Below are positions 10,573-21,300 of a stretch of 64,000 nt of DNA, piece by piece. Position numbers and translations under genes: made by a program. The stretch covers positions 17,198,589 through 17,262,588 of the forward strand of contig NC_066509.1 in assembly GCF_024679095.1 (NCBI RefSeq), read 5' to 3'. Source of the stretch: Eriocheir sinensis. Taxonomy: Eukaryota > Arthropoda > Malacostraca > Decapoda > Varunidae. The notes under the pieces were generated by a model. It was not told the DNA's origin, searched no databases, and worked only from the letters and a program-made list of their open reading frames with translations. Position 1 is the stretch's first letter, and each line of letters starts with the position of its first letter.

Positions 10573-11292
10573 GTGTATAGGGCAATCCTGGGAGCACCAA
10601 GCTATGCTCAAGTTCCAGTCTTGAGAGGAGAGATTGGGTCAAGCGCCATGGAGACTAGAATAAGGCAAAACCAGCTAAATTATTTGAAATATATAGAAGA
10701 AAATGAAAGAAATGAACTGATGAGGAGGATCATAGAGGAAAAGGCAACAACAAGGAATGATTATTGGTTTAAGTCAACTAAGCAATTCATGAAAGACATT
10801 AATTTAAATTGCTCTGACCTAAGAGCAATTAAGAAAGAAAAATTAAAGAATAAGATTATAGACTGGGATAGTAAGAGATGGCAGCAGGAAGTAACAGAAA
10901 AATCAAGTTTATCAATTTATAAAAATTGGAAGACTGAAATGTCTGAAGAGAAAATATACGACAATAGACCATCGTCACAAATATTATTTAAAGCAAGAAC
11001 AAATAATCTAAGACTAAATGATAGAAATAGACACACTAACGGAGACACTAAATGCATCTTTTGTGACTGGAATGTAGAGGATTTAATGCATTTTCTGTTG
11101 TGGTGCCCAGGATATGCAGAAATAAGAAAGAAGACAATTTTACTGCAAAGACCATACATAGAAAATGAAGAAAATATCATAGGACAATTACTCTTCAACG
11201 AGCTAAAGATACAAGAATCCAAGGAAATAGTGTATGAGATGTGGAAGAAAAGAGAAAGCCAACGAAAGAACATAATGGAAGCAGCAGCATAA
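10573..11292 (+). pseudogene. C-terminal part of LINE ORF2 (PHD-LINE family)
   Basis: An uninterrupted 239-codon frame, lysine- and glutamate-rich, lacking the RT catalytic motifs. Near its end KARTNNLRLNDRNRH is followed by a zinc-knuckle-like cluster CIFCDWNVEDLMHFLLWCPG (C-x2-C, H, C), which is typical of the end of many LINE ORF2 proteins. A diverged homologue is at 13812-14430 (KLCGEEK...HLIVECC). The frame is intact but 5'-truncated, so it is a relic despite its length. Confidence 0.65.
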
Positions 11293-11392
11293 GAAGACTT
11301 GGAACAACATCAGGGAAGCGCCGACACAAAGGCCAAGCTTCCCGACTTACACCTGACCTGACCTCCTGACCTGACCTGACCAGCAGTCAGCT

Positions 11393-11852
11393 ATGGACGC
11401 CAACAGCCAGCCACGACCTTTAGAGCCCCTCAGCAGCCAGCGAGGTCAGCAGCTACACCAGCAGCAGCAGCTTCTTCAGGAGCAGCAGCAGGAGGGACCA
11501 CAGCCTCACCCACAGCCACAACAGCAGCAGCAGCAGCAGCAGGAACAGCCGCCCCCCCAGCTACAGCCTCCTCGGCAGACACGTCACCGCAATGCCAACT
11601 GGACATACGCTGAAACTCTCTCCCACGTACAGCTATATAGGGAAAAAGCAGCCATCCTCAAAGGAAATTTTTCGGAAAATGTCTGCTCTGTTGAGGCGAA
11701 GGCGAAAGCGTGTGGCAGCATTGTCACTCGCCTAGCGGCACTCCACCCAGGCTTTAGTAGGTGCACCAAGCAGTGCCAGAGACGCTGGCAGACAGTGATG
11801 CAAGATGCAAAAACTAAAATAAGGGCCTTCCATAAGGATAGGAATAGAACAG
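11393..11852 (+). CDS. glutamine-rich Myb/SANT-like DNA-binding exon
   Basis: Starts MDANSQPRPLEPL and has a Gln/Pro-rich N-terminus (about residues 15-62, CAG-repeat coded). A Myb/SANT-like domain follows at residues 66-150: NWTYAETLSHVQLYREK, then SIVTRLAALHPG and a third helix CQRRWQTVMQDAKTKIRAF. The tryptophans and basic third helix fit the Myb-like family found in trihelix proteins and in the second protein of PIF/Harbinger transposons. The frame meets a splice donor AACAG/GTAAGA at 11852/11853, so it is a first exon; later exons were not found. It may be a domesticated or transposon gene, given the Harbinger transposase fragment 6 kb away. Confidence 0.5.
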
Positions 11853-12032
11853 GTAAGATTTTTCTTGGAATAAAATGGTATTCATGAAGTGCAAAGAATG
11901 ATTAACAAGCAAATAGTGACAGTCCCGTAAATTTCAATGATTATTAAGTGCTTGATGGAAATAACATTTGTAATGTATTGCCTTTTCTTTTCAATCAAGG
12001 GAATTCAATTGACTTAACCTTGCACTCGTGTA

Positions 12033-12634
<602 letters not shown>

Positions 12635-12639
12635 TACAT

Positions 12640-12890
12640 CAAGGACGTCTTTTCGTGCCCGAAAAGTCCTCAGCTGCCGCAGACGCGCACCCACTACCTC
12701 TGCCATCTTGACTGTTATGCTTCGCTTAGGTCGACCTAAAGAATGCAATGTTACCTCCACCCCGCGCGTAGCTGGCGAGTCAGTTTAGGTTCCGCTTAGT
12801 TGAAACCTAAGGGTTATGTTTCCCTTACGTCTCGGTGTCCGCCATTTTCTTGATTTATGCCTCACATAAGCGAAACATATTCTTTATTAG
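12640..12890. other. no recognised gene
   Basis: Unassigned sequence between the (AT)n array and the Gypsy-type fragment. It has inverted GCTTAGGTCGACC-like motifs but no defined element. Confidence 0.4.
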
Positions 12891-12892
12891 CA

Positions 12893-13121
12893 CGGGCCCA
12901 GGGTCCGGTGTTGCCGGTCGAGCGCGATGCCAGCGGAAGGCACGGTGGAGTCCACGGAGGGCCTGCAGCTGGCTGCTGGTGTGGTAGCCGGACGGAGTCT
13001 CGATGGAGCGGGGGAAGAGTCAGTCACGGTGCTGGTGACGAACTCCTCCAACAAGGCTCGGTAAGTACCCGCTGGTGCCAAGCTGGGCACTTGTAAGGAG
13101 GTGGAGCGCCCAGAGGAGATG
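12893..13121 (+). pseudogene. Gypsy-type LTR retrotransposon pol fragment, upstream half
   Basis: From 12927 the frame resembles the spacer between protease and RT in Gypsy pol: GLQLAAGVVAGRSLDG, then VTVLVTNSSNKAR, a stop, then VPAGAKLGTCKEVE. Such blocks, ending in a PAG.LG motif, precede the Gypsy RT. The frame has one in-frame TAA and is then cut by a LINE at about 13122. The matching downstream half resumes at about 14691. It is a dead element. Confidence 0.55.
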
Positions 13122-14690
13122 TGTAATTAAGGAAATAATAGACAACAGTAGAAGAAAAAAATATATATATATACCTCGGATTCATAGATATCAAGAAGGC
13201 ATTCGATGCCATAAATAGAGAAAAATTAATAAAGCCACTTGAACATGTCGGAATGAACAAGAAAATAACTGCTATAATAAGGGAGATGTATAGAGATAAC
13301 AAAATGAAACTTAAGATGGGAGAAATAGAAACCAGGTGGATTAAAAATAACACAGGAGTAAGGCAAGGATGCATGATGTCAACGACACTTTTTAATATAT
13401 ACATAAAGGAGCTATTTGCAAGAATAAGAAAATCTGAAATTGGAATAAGAATTGGTAGTAAGAAACTTGGATGCCTGGGATATGCTGACGATGTGATATT
13501 GATGGCAGAAAATTCAGAAGACATGGACAGACTGCTGAAGATTGTCACAGAATATGGAATGGAGTGGGAAGTGAAATTCAGTAACAGAAAATGTAAGATG
13601 ATGGAATTCAACACGGCAGAAAATGGACAGTGGATAATTGGAAATAACGTTGTTGAAGTAGTAGAAAAATTCACATATTTAGGACTGGAAATAAACAAAG
13701 AGGGGGTGGGAGGAGATGCCCAGAGGAAAAGCCATGAAGCCAAGGCAAGAAAGATGATGGGAATGATAATGAGTGCTGCCAGCAGAAAATCAACAAGTAT
13801 GAACATGGAAGATGCCTATGGAAAGGTATGGCAGTACCGCAGTGCCTCTATGGAGCGGAAGTGACCAAATACAGAAAGGAGGACATAAGAAAATTAGAAA
13901 CCATCCAAAATTCTATGACAAGAGTACAGCAGTGGAAGCATTACGAGGAGAGATGGGATGGAGCTCATTCAGAGAGAGAATAAGTACAGGAAAACTGTGC
14001 TTTATGAGGAAAATTGAAATGATGAGTGAAGAAAGATGGGCAAAGCAAGTATACAAAGCTTTTAGAGATAAATCCCAATGGAACAGAGAAATAGTAAAAC
14101 TGAAAACTAGAGAAGGAATGGAGGTACAGTGGCAAGAGCTGAGTATGAAGGATATTAAAAGTAAAATAAATGAAAATGGTCACATAAAATGGAGAAATGG
14201 CATAGAAACCAAAAGCACATTGACATGGTACAAAGGTAAAATGAAAATAAGAAGAGAAGATATATATATAACGGTGACTGGGCAGGAAAGTTGCTCTTTA
14301 AGGCCAGAAGTGGTACACTAGAAGTGAATGGAAGAAACAGGGATATAAATGAACAAGGATGCAAACTATGTGGAGAAGAAAAATAAACTATTGGCCATTT
14401 AATTGTTGAGTGCTGTGCTTATAGGAAAGATAGAGAAGAGTTAGACAAACGGGTAGCTGAGAGCATAGGAAGAGATGAGTAGGAGAGAAGGAAGGGGAAT
14501 GACGACATGGGTATTAGAACAGTGCTAGGACTGACAGGAGACATGAACATAGACAGATCGACAGTGAGACACATGAAAACTTATCTGGTCAAGTGCTGGA
14601 CTAAAAGAAAGACTCTCACACAAGAATAGAAGACGGAGAGACCCGAGCAGCGATCCAGAGCTGAAAGGGAACCAACAAAGAAGAAGAAGT
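13122..14690 (+). mobile_element. 5'-truncated PHD-family LINE inserted in the Gypsy fragment
   Basis: The LINE begins within the RT palm (GFIDIKKAFDAINREKLI, 13178-13235). It continues through VRQGCMMSTTLFN (about 13357-13395) and the catalytic GYADDVILMAE (13480-13511), then WEVKFSNRKCKMMEFN and TYLGLEINKEG. After a frame change the C-terminal region follows (13812-14321) with the zinc cluster KLCGEEK...HLIVECC (about 14365-14425). It ends in a purine-rich (AAG)n tail at about 14675-14690. Gypsy-like coding flanks it on both sides. Confidence 0.65.
13178..14430 (+). pseudogene. LINE reverse transcriptase, palm to C-terminal zinc knuckle
   Basis: The longest open part, 13253-13864, carries the RT palm with an intact YADD box. 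A frameshift near 13815-13864 moves the coding sense into the next frame (13812-14321). A further shift and a stop near 14385 precede the zinc-knuckle end. Similarity between FIDIKKAFDAINREKL here and FIDVEKAYDSINRDKL at 15450-15500 (minus) shows that both are one LINE family. The 5' half is missing, as usual for truncated reverse transcription. Confidence 0.65.
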
Positions 14691-15065
14691 CGGGGAGCGC
14701 GGAGTCGGCCGCTGTGAGGCCGACTTCCAGGAGGATTTGGCGCACCGGAGCGCCGCTCACCTGACGGAGGCGCAGACGAAGGTGTGCCACACCCTGGCTC
14801 GGTGCGCGGACGTGTTCAACGGGGCTGGTTTGGACCTGGACCGCACGGGGATGGTGAAGCACAACATCAACACAGGAAATAGTGCGCCCATCAAGAGCCC
14901 GCCCCGACGAATCGCACTAGGCAGGCGAGAGGAACTGCAGCGCACCGTCAACGAACTGGCGGCGCAGGGGGTGATTGAGCGGTCAGACAGTCCGTGGCCC
15001 TCAGCGGTAGTCCGGGATAAGGAGAAGGACGGCACGCAGCGCTTCTGTGTGGACTGCCGGGCTCG
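14691..15065 (+). pseudogene. Gypsy-type pol fragment, downstream half (RT start)
   Basis: The frame reads HLTEAQTKVCHTLARCADVF and GLDLDRTGMVKHNINTG, then PPRRIALGRREELQRTVNEL, VIERSDSPWPSAVVRDKEKD and ends TQRFCVDCR near 15058. These are the familiar Gypsy RT-start landmarks (H-x-I-x-T-G, P-R-R, G-V-I-x-x-S-x-S-P-W, F-C-V-D-Y-R). After that motif the homology stops abruptly, so the catalytic palm is missing. It is a broken, inactive fragment. Confidence 0.6.
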
Positions 15066-15345
15066 ACGCACTGGCGAGGGCCTTGGAGTTCGGGGCCTTC
15101 TTGACGATGACCAGCGGCATAGGGGCGGCCGCCCCGCCCTGCCATGACCTCCGGGGCCGGATGGCGAAGGTGAAGATGAAGGCAGCGTCGAGGAAGGCGA
15201 GCCCGGAGTGTTTCCATGGCTCGTGCGGGGCGAGAAGGGGCACAGGCGCAGTCGGTGCCCGGGGGAGCGAAGGACGCGTTCCCTCGACCGGCTGAGCCAC
15301 GACGCCCTCCAGCCGCGCTGCAAGGACTGTGGCCAGTCTGGCCAC
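15066..15345. other. GC-rich block, partly resembling a zinc-knuckle
   Basis: GC-rich sequence following the Gypsy RT start. The plus strand near 15318-15350 reads RCKDCGQSGHRS, which looks like the start of a CCHC knuckle without its last cysteine. It may be rearranged Gypsy sequence. Nothing else could be assigned. Confidence 0.35.
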
Positions 15346-15767
15346 CGCTCGCTTGAATTATTTTCAGGACTTCGTCATTTGTTCCTCTGTGTTTTAATAG
15401 AAGCATTAATTTGTCCCTGTTAATTGAGTCGTATGCCTTTTCAACGTCTATAAACCCTAGGTATAACTCTTTTCTGATCCTCTTACTTCTATCGATCAGT
15501 TCTTTGATGATGTATATAATAAATTTATTATCCATACCCCTTCTTCCTTTTTTTAATCCGTTCTGTTCTTCTCCAAATATGCCTTCTCTCTCTGCCCATC
15601 TCAGTATCTTTTCATTGATTATGCTTCCAAATAATTTATTCAATATATTTATAATGCTGACTGGCCGGTAACTTCCCGTCTGTCTTCTCTTTGCCTCCTC
15701 CCGTATGTATTACCGTAACTCCACTCTGCTTTCCCTCCAGTCCTCTGGCACTACTCCTTCCCGAAAA
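15346..15767 (-). pseudogene. PHD-family LINE RT N-terminal fragment
   Basis: The minus strand reads EGVVPEDWRESRVELR (about 15765-15715), then TGSYRPVSIINILNKLFG, EEQNGLKKGRRGMDNKFI, and ELYLGFIDVEKAYDSINRDK (about 15490-15430), stopping abruptly at about 15346. These are the conserved N-terminal motifs of a LINE RT (YRPVSI, QNG, GFIDVEKAYD). A frame change occurs near 15710. It is oriented opposite to the LINE at 13.1 kb. Confidence 0.65.
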
Positions 15768-16140
15768 TTATAATGCGATAGCGTATTATTACAGTGAGGA
15801 AAGTTGCGTACTATTGAAAAGGAAAGTATGTGAATAAGAAGAGAGGACCGAGAGGAGGACAAAAGAAAAAAAAAGAAGAGGGCGAGCGTGAACTTGTTGA
15901 CGTTGTGACGTTATATTACCTCTAGACGGAAAGAAACAAGAATTTTCGAGACACACAAAATAGTCAGATGCAGAGCAGTTGAGGCATTGAATAGGGAAAA
16001 CCTACAAGAAAATAACGAAGACTGCAAATAAGAGCCGTTACAAAGGCAGACTTCCCCGTAGTATTCCCCCGAAAATTATGATGCGATAGCGTATTACAGT
16101 GAGAAAAGTTACTGTGATGTAACTACCAACTTAGCAGGCG
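15765..16140 (+). repeat. tandem/duplicated repeat units including the LINE 5' segment copy 2
   Basis: GAAAATTATAATGCGATAGC at 15769 recurs with one change near 16072. GACGGAAAGAAACAAGAATT near 15918 matches 9014 and 16814. Two copies of a roughly 300-base unit appear to lie head to tail. Confidence 0.5.
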
Positions 16141-16715
16141 AACGACCGGAGCACTCCTGCCGCCCGCCCGGATCTTGCCGTTCGAAGCCGTTCAACTACC
16201 GAGGCGCAGCGAACCACCTGTTACACTCCCGCTGCTCGCCGTTCGACGCCTCGGTCGAGCGAACCACCGAGGCTTCTCAACCCGCTGTGGGAGGCGACTT
16301 GGTGGGCGCCAGCGCCTACCTTGTCAGACAACGGCCGGGCCTCGCTCTGAACATTTGATTCTACTCCGGTTCCAAGCCCAGCTTCTCACTCTGGTTAACT
16401 CAGATACCGTGGGCTCGTTCTGGGTGCCTTACCTCTCTCTTCTTCACGCCTTGGACTCCCGTTACTGCCGTGAACCTGACGCCCCTTCTCCTGGTGCACC
16501 TCCCTTGTCTACCACGTCTACACCACTTCAAGGACGAAGCTGTGCTGCCTCGTCATTGCCACTCGGAGGACGAGACGCCCAGAAAAGGAAGAAGCCGCGC
16601 AAAGGGTCATTGCGGAGTCCGGCGTGCTGAAGCCTTCGTGTTGGAGACTTCAGTTTGTGAGGCTGTTTTGGGGTTTCTACTTTATTTAAAGTAAACTGGT
16701 GTCTAACCATTTATC
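16141..16715. other. GC-rich non-coding block, unassigned
   Basis: GC-rich sequence with repeated GCGAACCACC and CCGTTCGA motifs; no convincing frame. It could be an LTR or a 5' UTR of a retroelement, but no flanking partner was found. Confidence 0.35.
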
Positions 16716-16716
16716 T

Positions 16717-16965
16717 TGTTTATTGTTGTCCCTTCCGATTACAGCGTGAATTTGTTGACGTTTATTGTTGTCCCTTCCGATTACAGCGTGAATTTGTTGA
16801 CGTGACTATTATATTCTCTGGACGGAAAGAAACAAGAATTTTCAAGAGACACAAAAGTCAGATACAGAACCTGTGGAATTGAATAGTGAAAACCTACAAG
16901 AAAATAAGGAAGACTGAAAAGACCCGTTACAAAGGCAGATTTACCTGCAGTGTTCCCCCGGGAGG
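16717..16965 (+). repeat. 43-base tandem duplication plus LINE 5' segment copy 3
   Basis: The block starting TTTATTGTTGTCCCTTCCGA occurs twice in tandem (about 16717-16759 and 16760-16802). It is followed by GGACGGAAAGAAACAAGAAT at about 16813 and the same downstream blocks as the copies at 9.0 and 15.9 kb. Confidence 0.6.
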
Positions 16966-17220
16966 TAAAAGTGTCAACAAATCAGTATACACGTGAATCT
17001 CGTGTGGAAAGGACACTTATCTCTGCGCTCCTACCTTTTTCCTGCTTACTGTTTTCGCTGCAGGTGAGCCAAACTTTTTTGTTGCTCATCTTGGTTTAGT
17101 TGCGTTTTATGGACGGGCCGATAGGTTTGAATTAAGGTTAGTAGAAGGCATATATAACAACAGAAGACCAGTTGATTCAGTAGGAGACGAGAAAAGGTTC
17201 GTCACTAAACCGAATCTTTA

Positions 17221-18185
17221 GGCTGGATTCACACGAGCCACTTTTTAGTGGTCAGTGGCCGCCACAAAATAATACTCAAAATAGAACCCACGCATCTCTA
17301 TGGGTGCATGCACACGGGCCACTTTTTTGTGGTCGCCACAAAACAGTGGCGAGTTGTGGCGGGCGGAGCCATTTGGCCGGGAGCACACGAGCGACTTTGT
17401 GTTCGCCACGCTGTGGCGCCACACTGAAGCGTGTTTAAGCAACTGTGTCTTGACTGAGCCACACCACAGAGTCGCCCATGTGTATGGGCACACGCCACTG
17501 CGCCACGCCCCGTGCCCTTCGAGACCTCAATTCCAGCATGGACTCTTGAAGACGAAGCAGTTGCATTACAGGACGAAGCAGTTGCATTACTTCTGCTTCT
17601 GCGGCGCCGCCGTCGTCGTCGTGAAAGACAGAGAGCACTATGGATGCACCCAATAACTTCATCGAGGCTGACTCATGGACAATTTTACACCATAATGGGT
17701 GACTTGAGCGCAGACAGTGCAAAATTCTTCAACTACTTCAGGATGTCTCAAGAAAGTTTTAATGAGCTCCTTACCTTACTTGGTCCCTACCTCCAGAAAG
17801 CCAATACAAACATGAGGCGGAGCATTCCAGCTGAGGAGAGACTTGCCATAACATTAAGGTACCGGTATGTAAATAATATAATTATCAGTATCAGACCTTT
17901 ATTACAGATTCTTAACCATCAGAGTGTCACTTATTTACTCCTCAACGTTTAGCATGTAACTGTTTGCCAGGCAGCACGTGTCCATCGCTCAGCCACAGTC
18001 GTTCGTGTGCGCGGGTCCTCGACACAGAGCCGCGCCACCCTGTGGCGGGGATCAGCGACAGCTCGCCCCAGTCGCTCGTGTGCGCGGCATAGCTTCTAAA
18101 CAATGGAAACCTATAGGAAGCCACATCCCCGCCACACACCGACGCTACGACGTGGCGCCACAAAGTCGCTCGTGTGCTCCCGGCC
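17221..18185 (+). mobile_element. truncated PIF/Harbinger-like element with symmetric subterminal motifs
   Basis: CACACGAGCGAC-like motifs occur three times at the left in plus orientation (17230, 17311, 17384) and three times inverted at the right (17998, 18071, 18165). The best arms are GGCCGGGAGCACACGAGCGA at about 17375 and its complement ending at 18185. TTA precedes the left end and TAA follows the right; Harbinger targets are TWA, but the two sides are not direct copies. The centre holds the N-terminal part of a Harbinger transposase. The catalytic part is missing, so the element is non-autonomous. Confidence 0.6.
17512..17872 (+). pseudogene. Harbinger transposase N-terminal exon (HARBI1-like)
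   Basis: The frame reads an arginine-rich stretch, then ALWMHPITSSRLTHGQFYTI, a short linker, FFNYFRMSQESFNELLTLLG, and MRRSIPAEERLAITLRY. This order (basic run, W-x-H-P, F-x-x-Y-F-R-M, I-x-x-x-x-R-L-A-I-T-L-R-Y) is the conserved N-terminal region of PIF/Harbinger transposases. A possible donor GTATGT follows at 17873. The DDE nuclease exon that should follow is absent before the right terminal motifs at 17998, so no active enzyme can be made. Confidence 0.7.
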
Positions 18186-18246
18186 TAACTCGCATCTTAT
18201 ATTGACCTATCATGTACTCAACTTACTCCTCGATCCGTCCACTTAC

Positions 18247-18309
18247 CTGACTGGTCAGGTCGGCCTGGTAGACGGCTTGAGCCAAGTACTGGTAGTCGCT
18301 GCTCCACTT
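18247..18309 (-). CDS. EF-hand gene, exon 7, preceded by an in-frame TAG
   Basis: 21 codons, KWSSDYQYLAQAVYQADLTS then Q, in phase 0 before a perfect donor GTAAGT. The acceptor could be GACGTGTAG. The same frame stays open for about 33 codons on the other side of that TAG (a Gln run, then EHHPLAPPPPEAELPFDV), so the exon may really be longer and carry a nonsense codon. Confidence 0.55.
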
Positions 18310-21300
18310 CTACACGTCAAAGGGGAGCTCGGCCTCGGGAGGGGGCGGGGCGAGGGGGTGATGCTCTAGTTGCTGCTGCCGGAGCCTTTGTTGCTGCTGC
18401 TGCTCATCTTCGCTGAACCCTCGTCAGGAGGAAACTCTCTTCGGTTGGTGGACTCCTGCAGGGTGTGGGGAAGGGAATGGCTCGGGCTCAATACGTTCAG
18501 TCTGGGCTATGCCACTCACTCGTGTCGTCTTATTTGGGCTTATAATAACATTCTAGTTCACTAATTCATTATGAAAGTGTTAAATTAGCCTACCTGTTGC
18601 TGAGCCAGTTCCCAGGGGGCGTTAAGCATCGACTTGCCTGCCGCGGCCTGTGGTTGTTTCCTGGCAGAAGGGAAGGAGAGATATAATAGGAGGATGGTGA
18701 TTAGCTAGTTATGAGACAAAATATTGTTAATAGGATCTTACGAAGCAAACTGTGGTCCACTTGAAGGTTATACCTAAATGTTCTGCCGTAAGAACATTGT
18801 TACCACTCATTCTTGTGGTCTGTGGATGTAAATGTGGTGTTACCCGTTACCAGAGTCGACGGTGAGGTGTGTTTCTGGTTTAACTCGCGTCAGGTAGTTC
18901 ATCAGGGTTTCAATTTTGTACATGTCCGCGCCGGTGCGGTCCGTGGCCAGCAACAGGCGGGCCCCCACGTCGGGGGTTAGGTACGCTCCGCACTCACAAA
19001 AAAGCAACTTCAACCTACAAAGACGGAAAGAGGAGCCATTGAAGAAATTGCCGCAGCGATTTTCGGATTAGTATTCAGTTGTTTTATAAGGTTTCTGTAC
19101 ACACTTGCTGGCCGGTGAGGAAGTCGTTGCGGTCACGATCCAGGTCATACATGGTCCTGCGAAAGTCAGCCATGTTCACTGGCTTCCCTGTCAGCTGGCG
19201 GTCCATGTCGATGATGAGCTTGGCCTCGTCCTTGTCGCTGAGGAGGACTCTGCACCACGGAATGGGGAGGGAGGGAGGGACAGTAAAGAGGACATAGAGA
19301 ACTAAGCAAATTTCCGAGATTTGTTATATAAGTTTAGACATATCTACGTATACGAAGTCAGAGGATAGATTCAAATAGAGACTATTTGGTTCCAACCATT
19401 GATATCTCTTAATAAGAGCTGGGTGGAAGATCTCCATATCATTGGAAGTGTGTGTAGCCACCATGGAAGGCGTGGGCGCCATGTTGCTCGATGCAGTAGA
19501 AGACCAAAAGGTTGATTTCAACATAACTCCAAATATTGGCTCTTGACAGCCTATCCCGGAGCCATGTGACCACTGTAGGTGGAACGCCATAAATATACAG
19601 CCCAGTAAATGGAATGTGATTTGTATTGAAAGTTTGAATGTTGTTTCATGTGCAGTCAGCAATAAGGTTCTAAAGAAAATAGCTGATATCGTTGCCATTT
19701 ATTGGAAATCAAATATTTTCAATGAATATGTGCCACATATAAGGGATCACGATGTAAGATGAAGTAATTAACTTTTGGACGTGTTAAGGCACTTAAGCAT
19801 TTTCATTGTCAGTAATTAACACATAACATAATACTTAATATATCAAGTATTCAACTCTGACGATTTATAAAATTTACTTTCCAAGAGATGTTTGAAAATT
19901 TAAAGTACATTTTCTCTGACTCAGGACATTCGCTCCTGTCTATTCCAGTTATGAAATTAAAAAGGGCGATAGACTCGAAGAAAAAAATAAGGTATATTTT
20001 CCATAATGTCCAGAAGAAATAGGAGGCACACAACCTGATTTTTATTCAATTTATATTCAGTCATAGCCTACCAGTCATGGACAGTCATGGATAACGAAAA
20101 ATAGGTGATAACAATGGTAATGATTTTCATGAGTCGATATTTAGAGAAGTATTTCGATGACATCTACTGAAACGGTAATTCATCAAATTATACTAATTGA
20201 AACATACAAAGATTGTAACCATATTTTTGGTAATAATCTGTTGATGCATTCGGACTGTCAGGCAACGCAGCTAAACGTCATATCACACTGCAGCTCCTTA
20301 TAAGTAACCCACGCCTGACAATGGAAATCAAGATGGCTGCGTGGGCCAACATCTTTTACAGGGAGATCACCCATCCCGCCTTTATATGAGACCAGTGGCA
20401 GTAAGCATTCACCTGTTCCTCAAGTTAATTTTTCGTGGTTGTTGGCGTTGTGGCTGCGGGTGCTCAGACGCCTGCGAACTCTCGGCCCTTAGGGAAAAAT
20501 GAAGTAGAGTCATTGACGAGGTGAAGCGGTTTAGGGTTAACTATGAAGAGAAAATGTATGTAGCGATCTGCCCCGAAGGTGGCTGACCTGGGGCGCGGCG
20601 TGGGCGGCGGGGCTCTGAGGGCCTCCATTCGGGACTTGGCCAGGTAGTTGAACATGTCCTCGTAGCGCACCATAGGCACGTGGTTCCCCGCCTCGCCGAA
20701 CTTCTTGCACAGGTTCTTCATCCCCTCCTCGCTGAGCTTGAGCTGGAGAGGGGGGAGGGAGCTGGGGTTAGGTGTCACTTCAGGCCAGTTCCACAGTTCA
20801 ACACAGCGGGCCTTGTAAGCTCCCGACCCAAACGGCAATGTACTGAAGTTTATCTAGTGCTTGGTGTTCATTTTTGTTTTTTTTACATTGTTGCCGGTTG
20901 CGCCCTTCCGGTGGATCCTGATGGTCGGTCCAAGTCGGTCGAAGGCTTCATTCCGGCGGGTCCTGACATCGGCTGGGCTTATAGTGGTGCGAGTGTGTTT
21001 GAAGCTATCCCGCTTGCATTGGCTCATGCTCATCATCTCAGCATCTCTTGATCCCGAATCTAGAGGGGGCTGAGGTGGTCTTCTGTTGGTAGTGGGTAGT
21101 TTAGAAGCCACCGGCGGGCTGAAAAAAATCCCAGCCAGGCAATTGGCGATTGAACTCGCGTCCTCCTGAACACGAGGCCGTTACTTTGACGACTCAGCCA
21201 CCGCCTCCCCAAATATAACCTAGCAAATTTGAGGAAACTATACATGGTCTCTTTAGTATCGGGTACCAAATAGAAAACCTGACCTTTATGGACTGTATGG

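Noticed and set aside
13024..13806. 260-codon minus frame rich in hydrophobic residues
   Set aside because: It is antisense to the LINE reverse transcriptase with its YADD motif; purine-rich coding strands give such shadow frames.
14948..15643. 231-codon minus frame taken as a single protein
   Set aside because: Only its first half is LINE RT. After 15346 it runs through GC-rich unrelated sequence, so it is a chimera across an insertion junction.
17221..18185. Confirmed Harbinger 3-bp target duplication
   Set aside because: TTA precedes the left end and TAA follows the right; these are inverted, not direct, copies, so I do not claim a target duplication.
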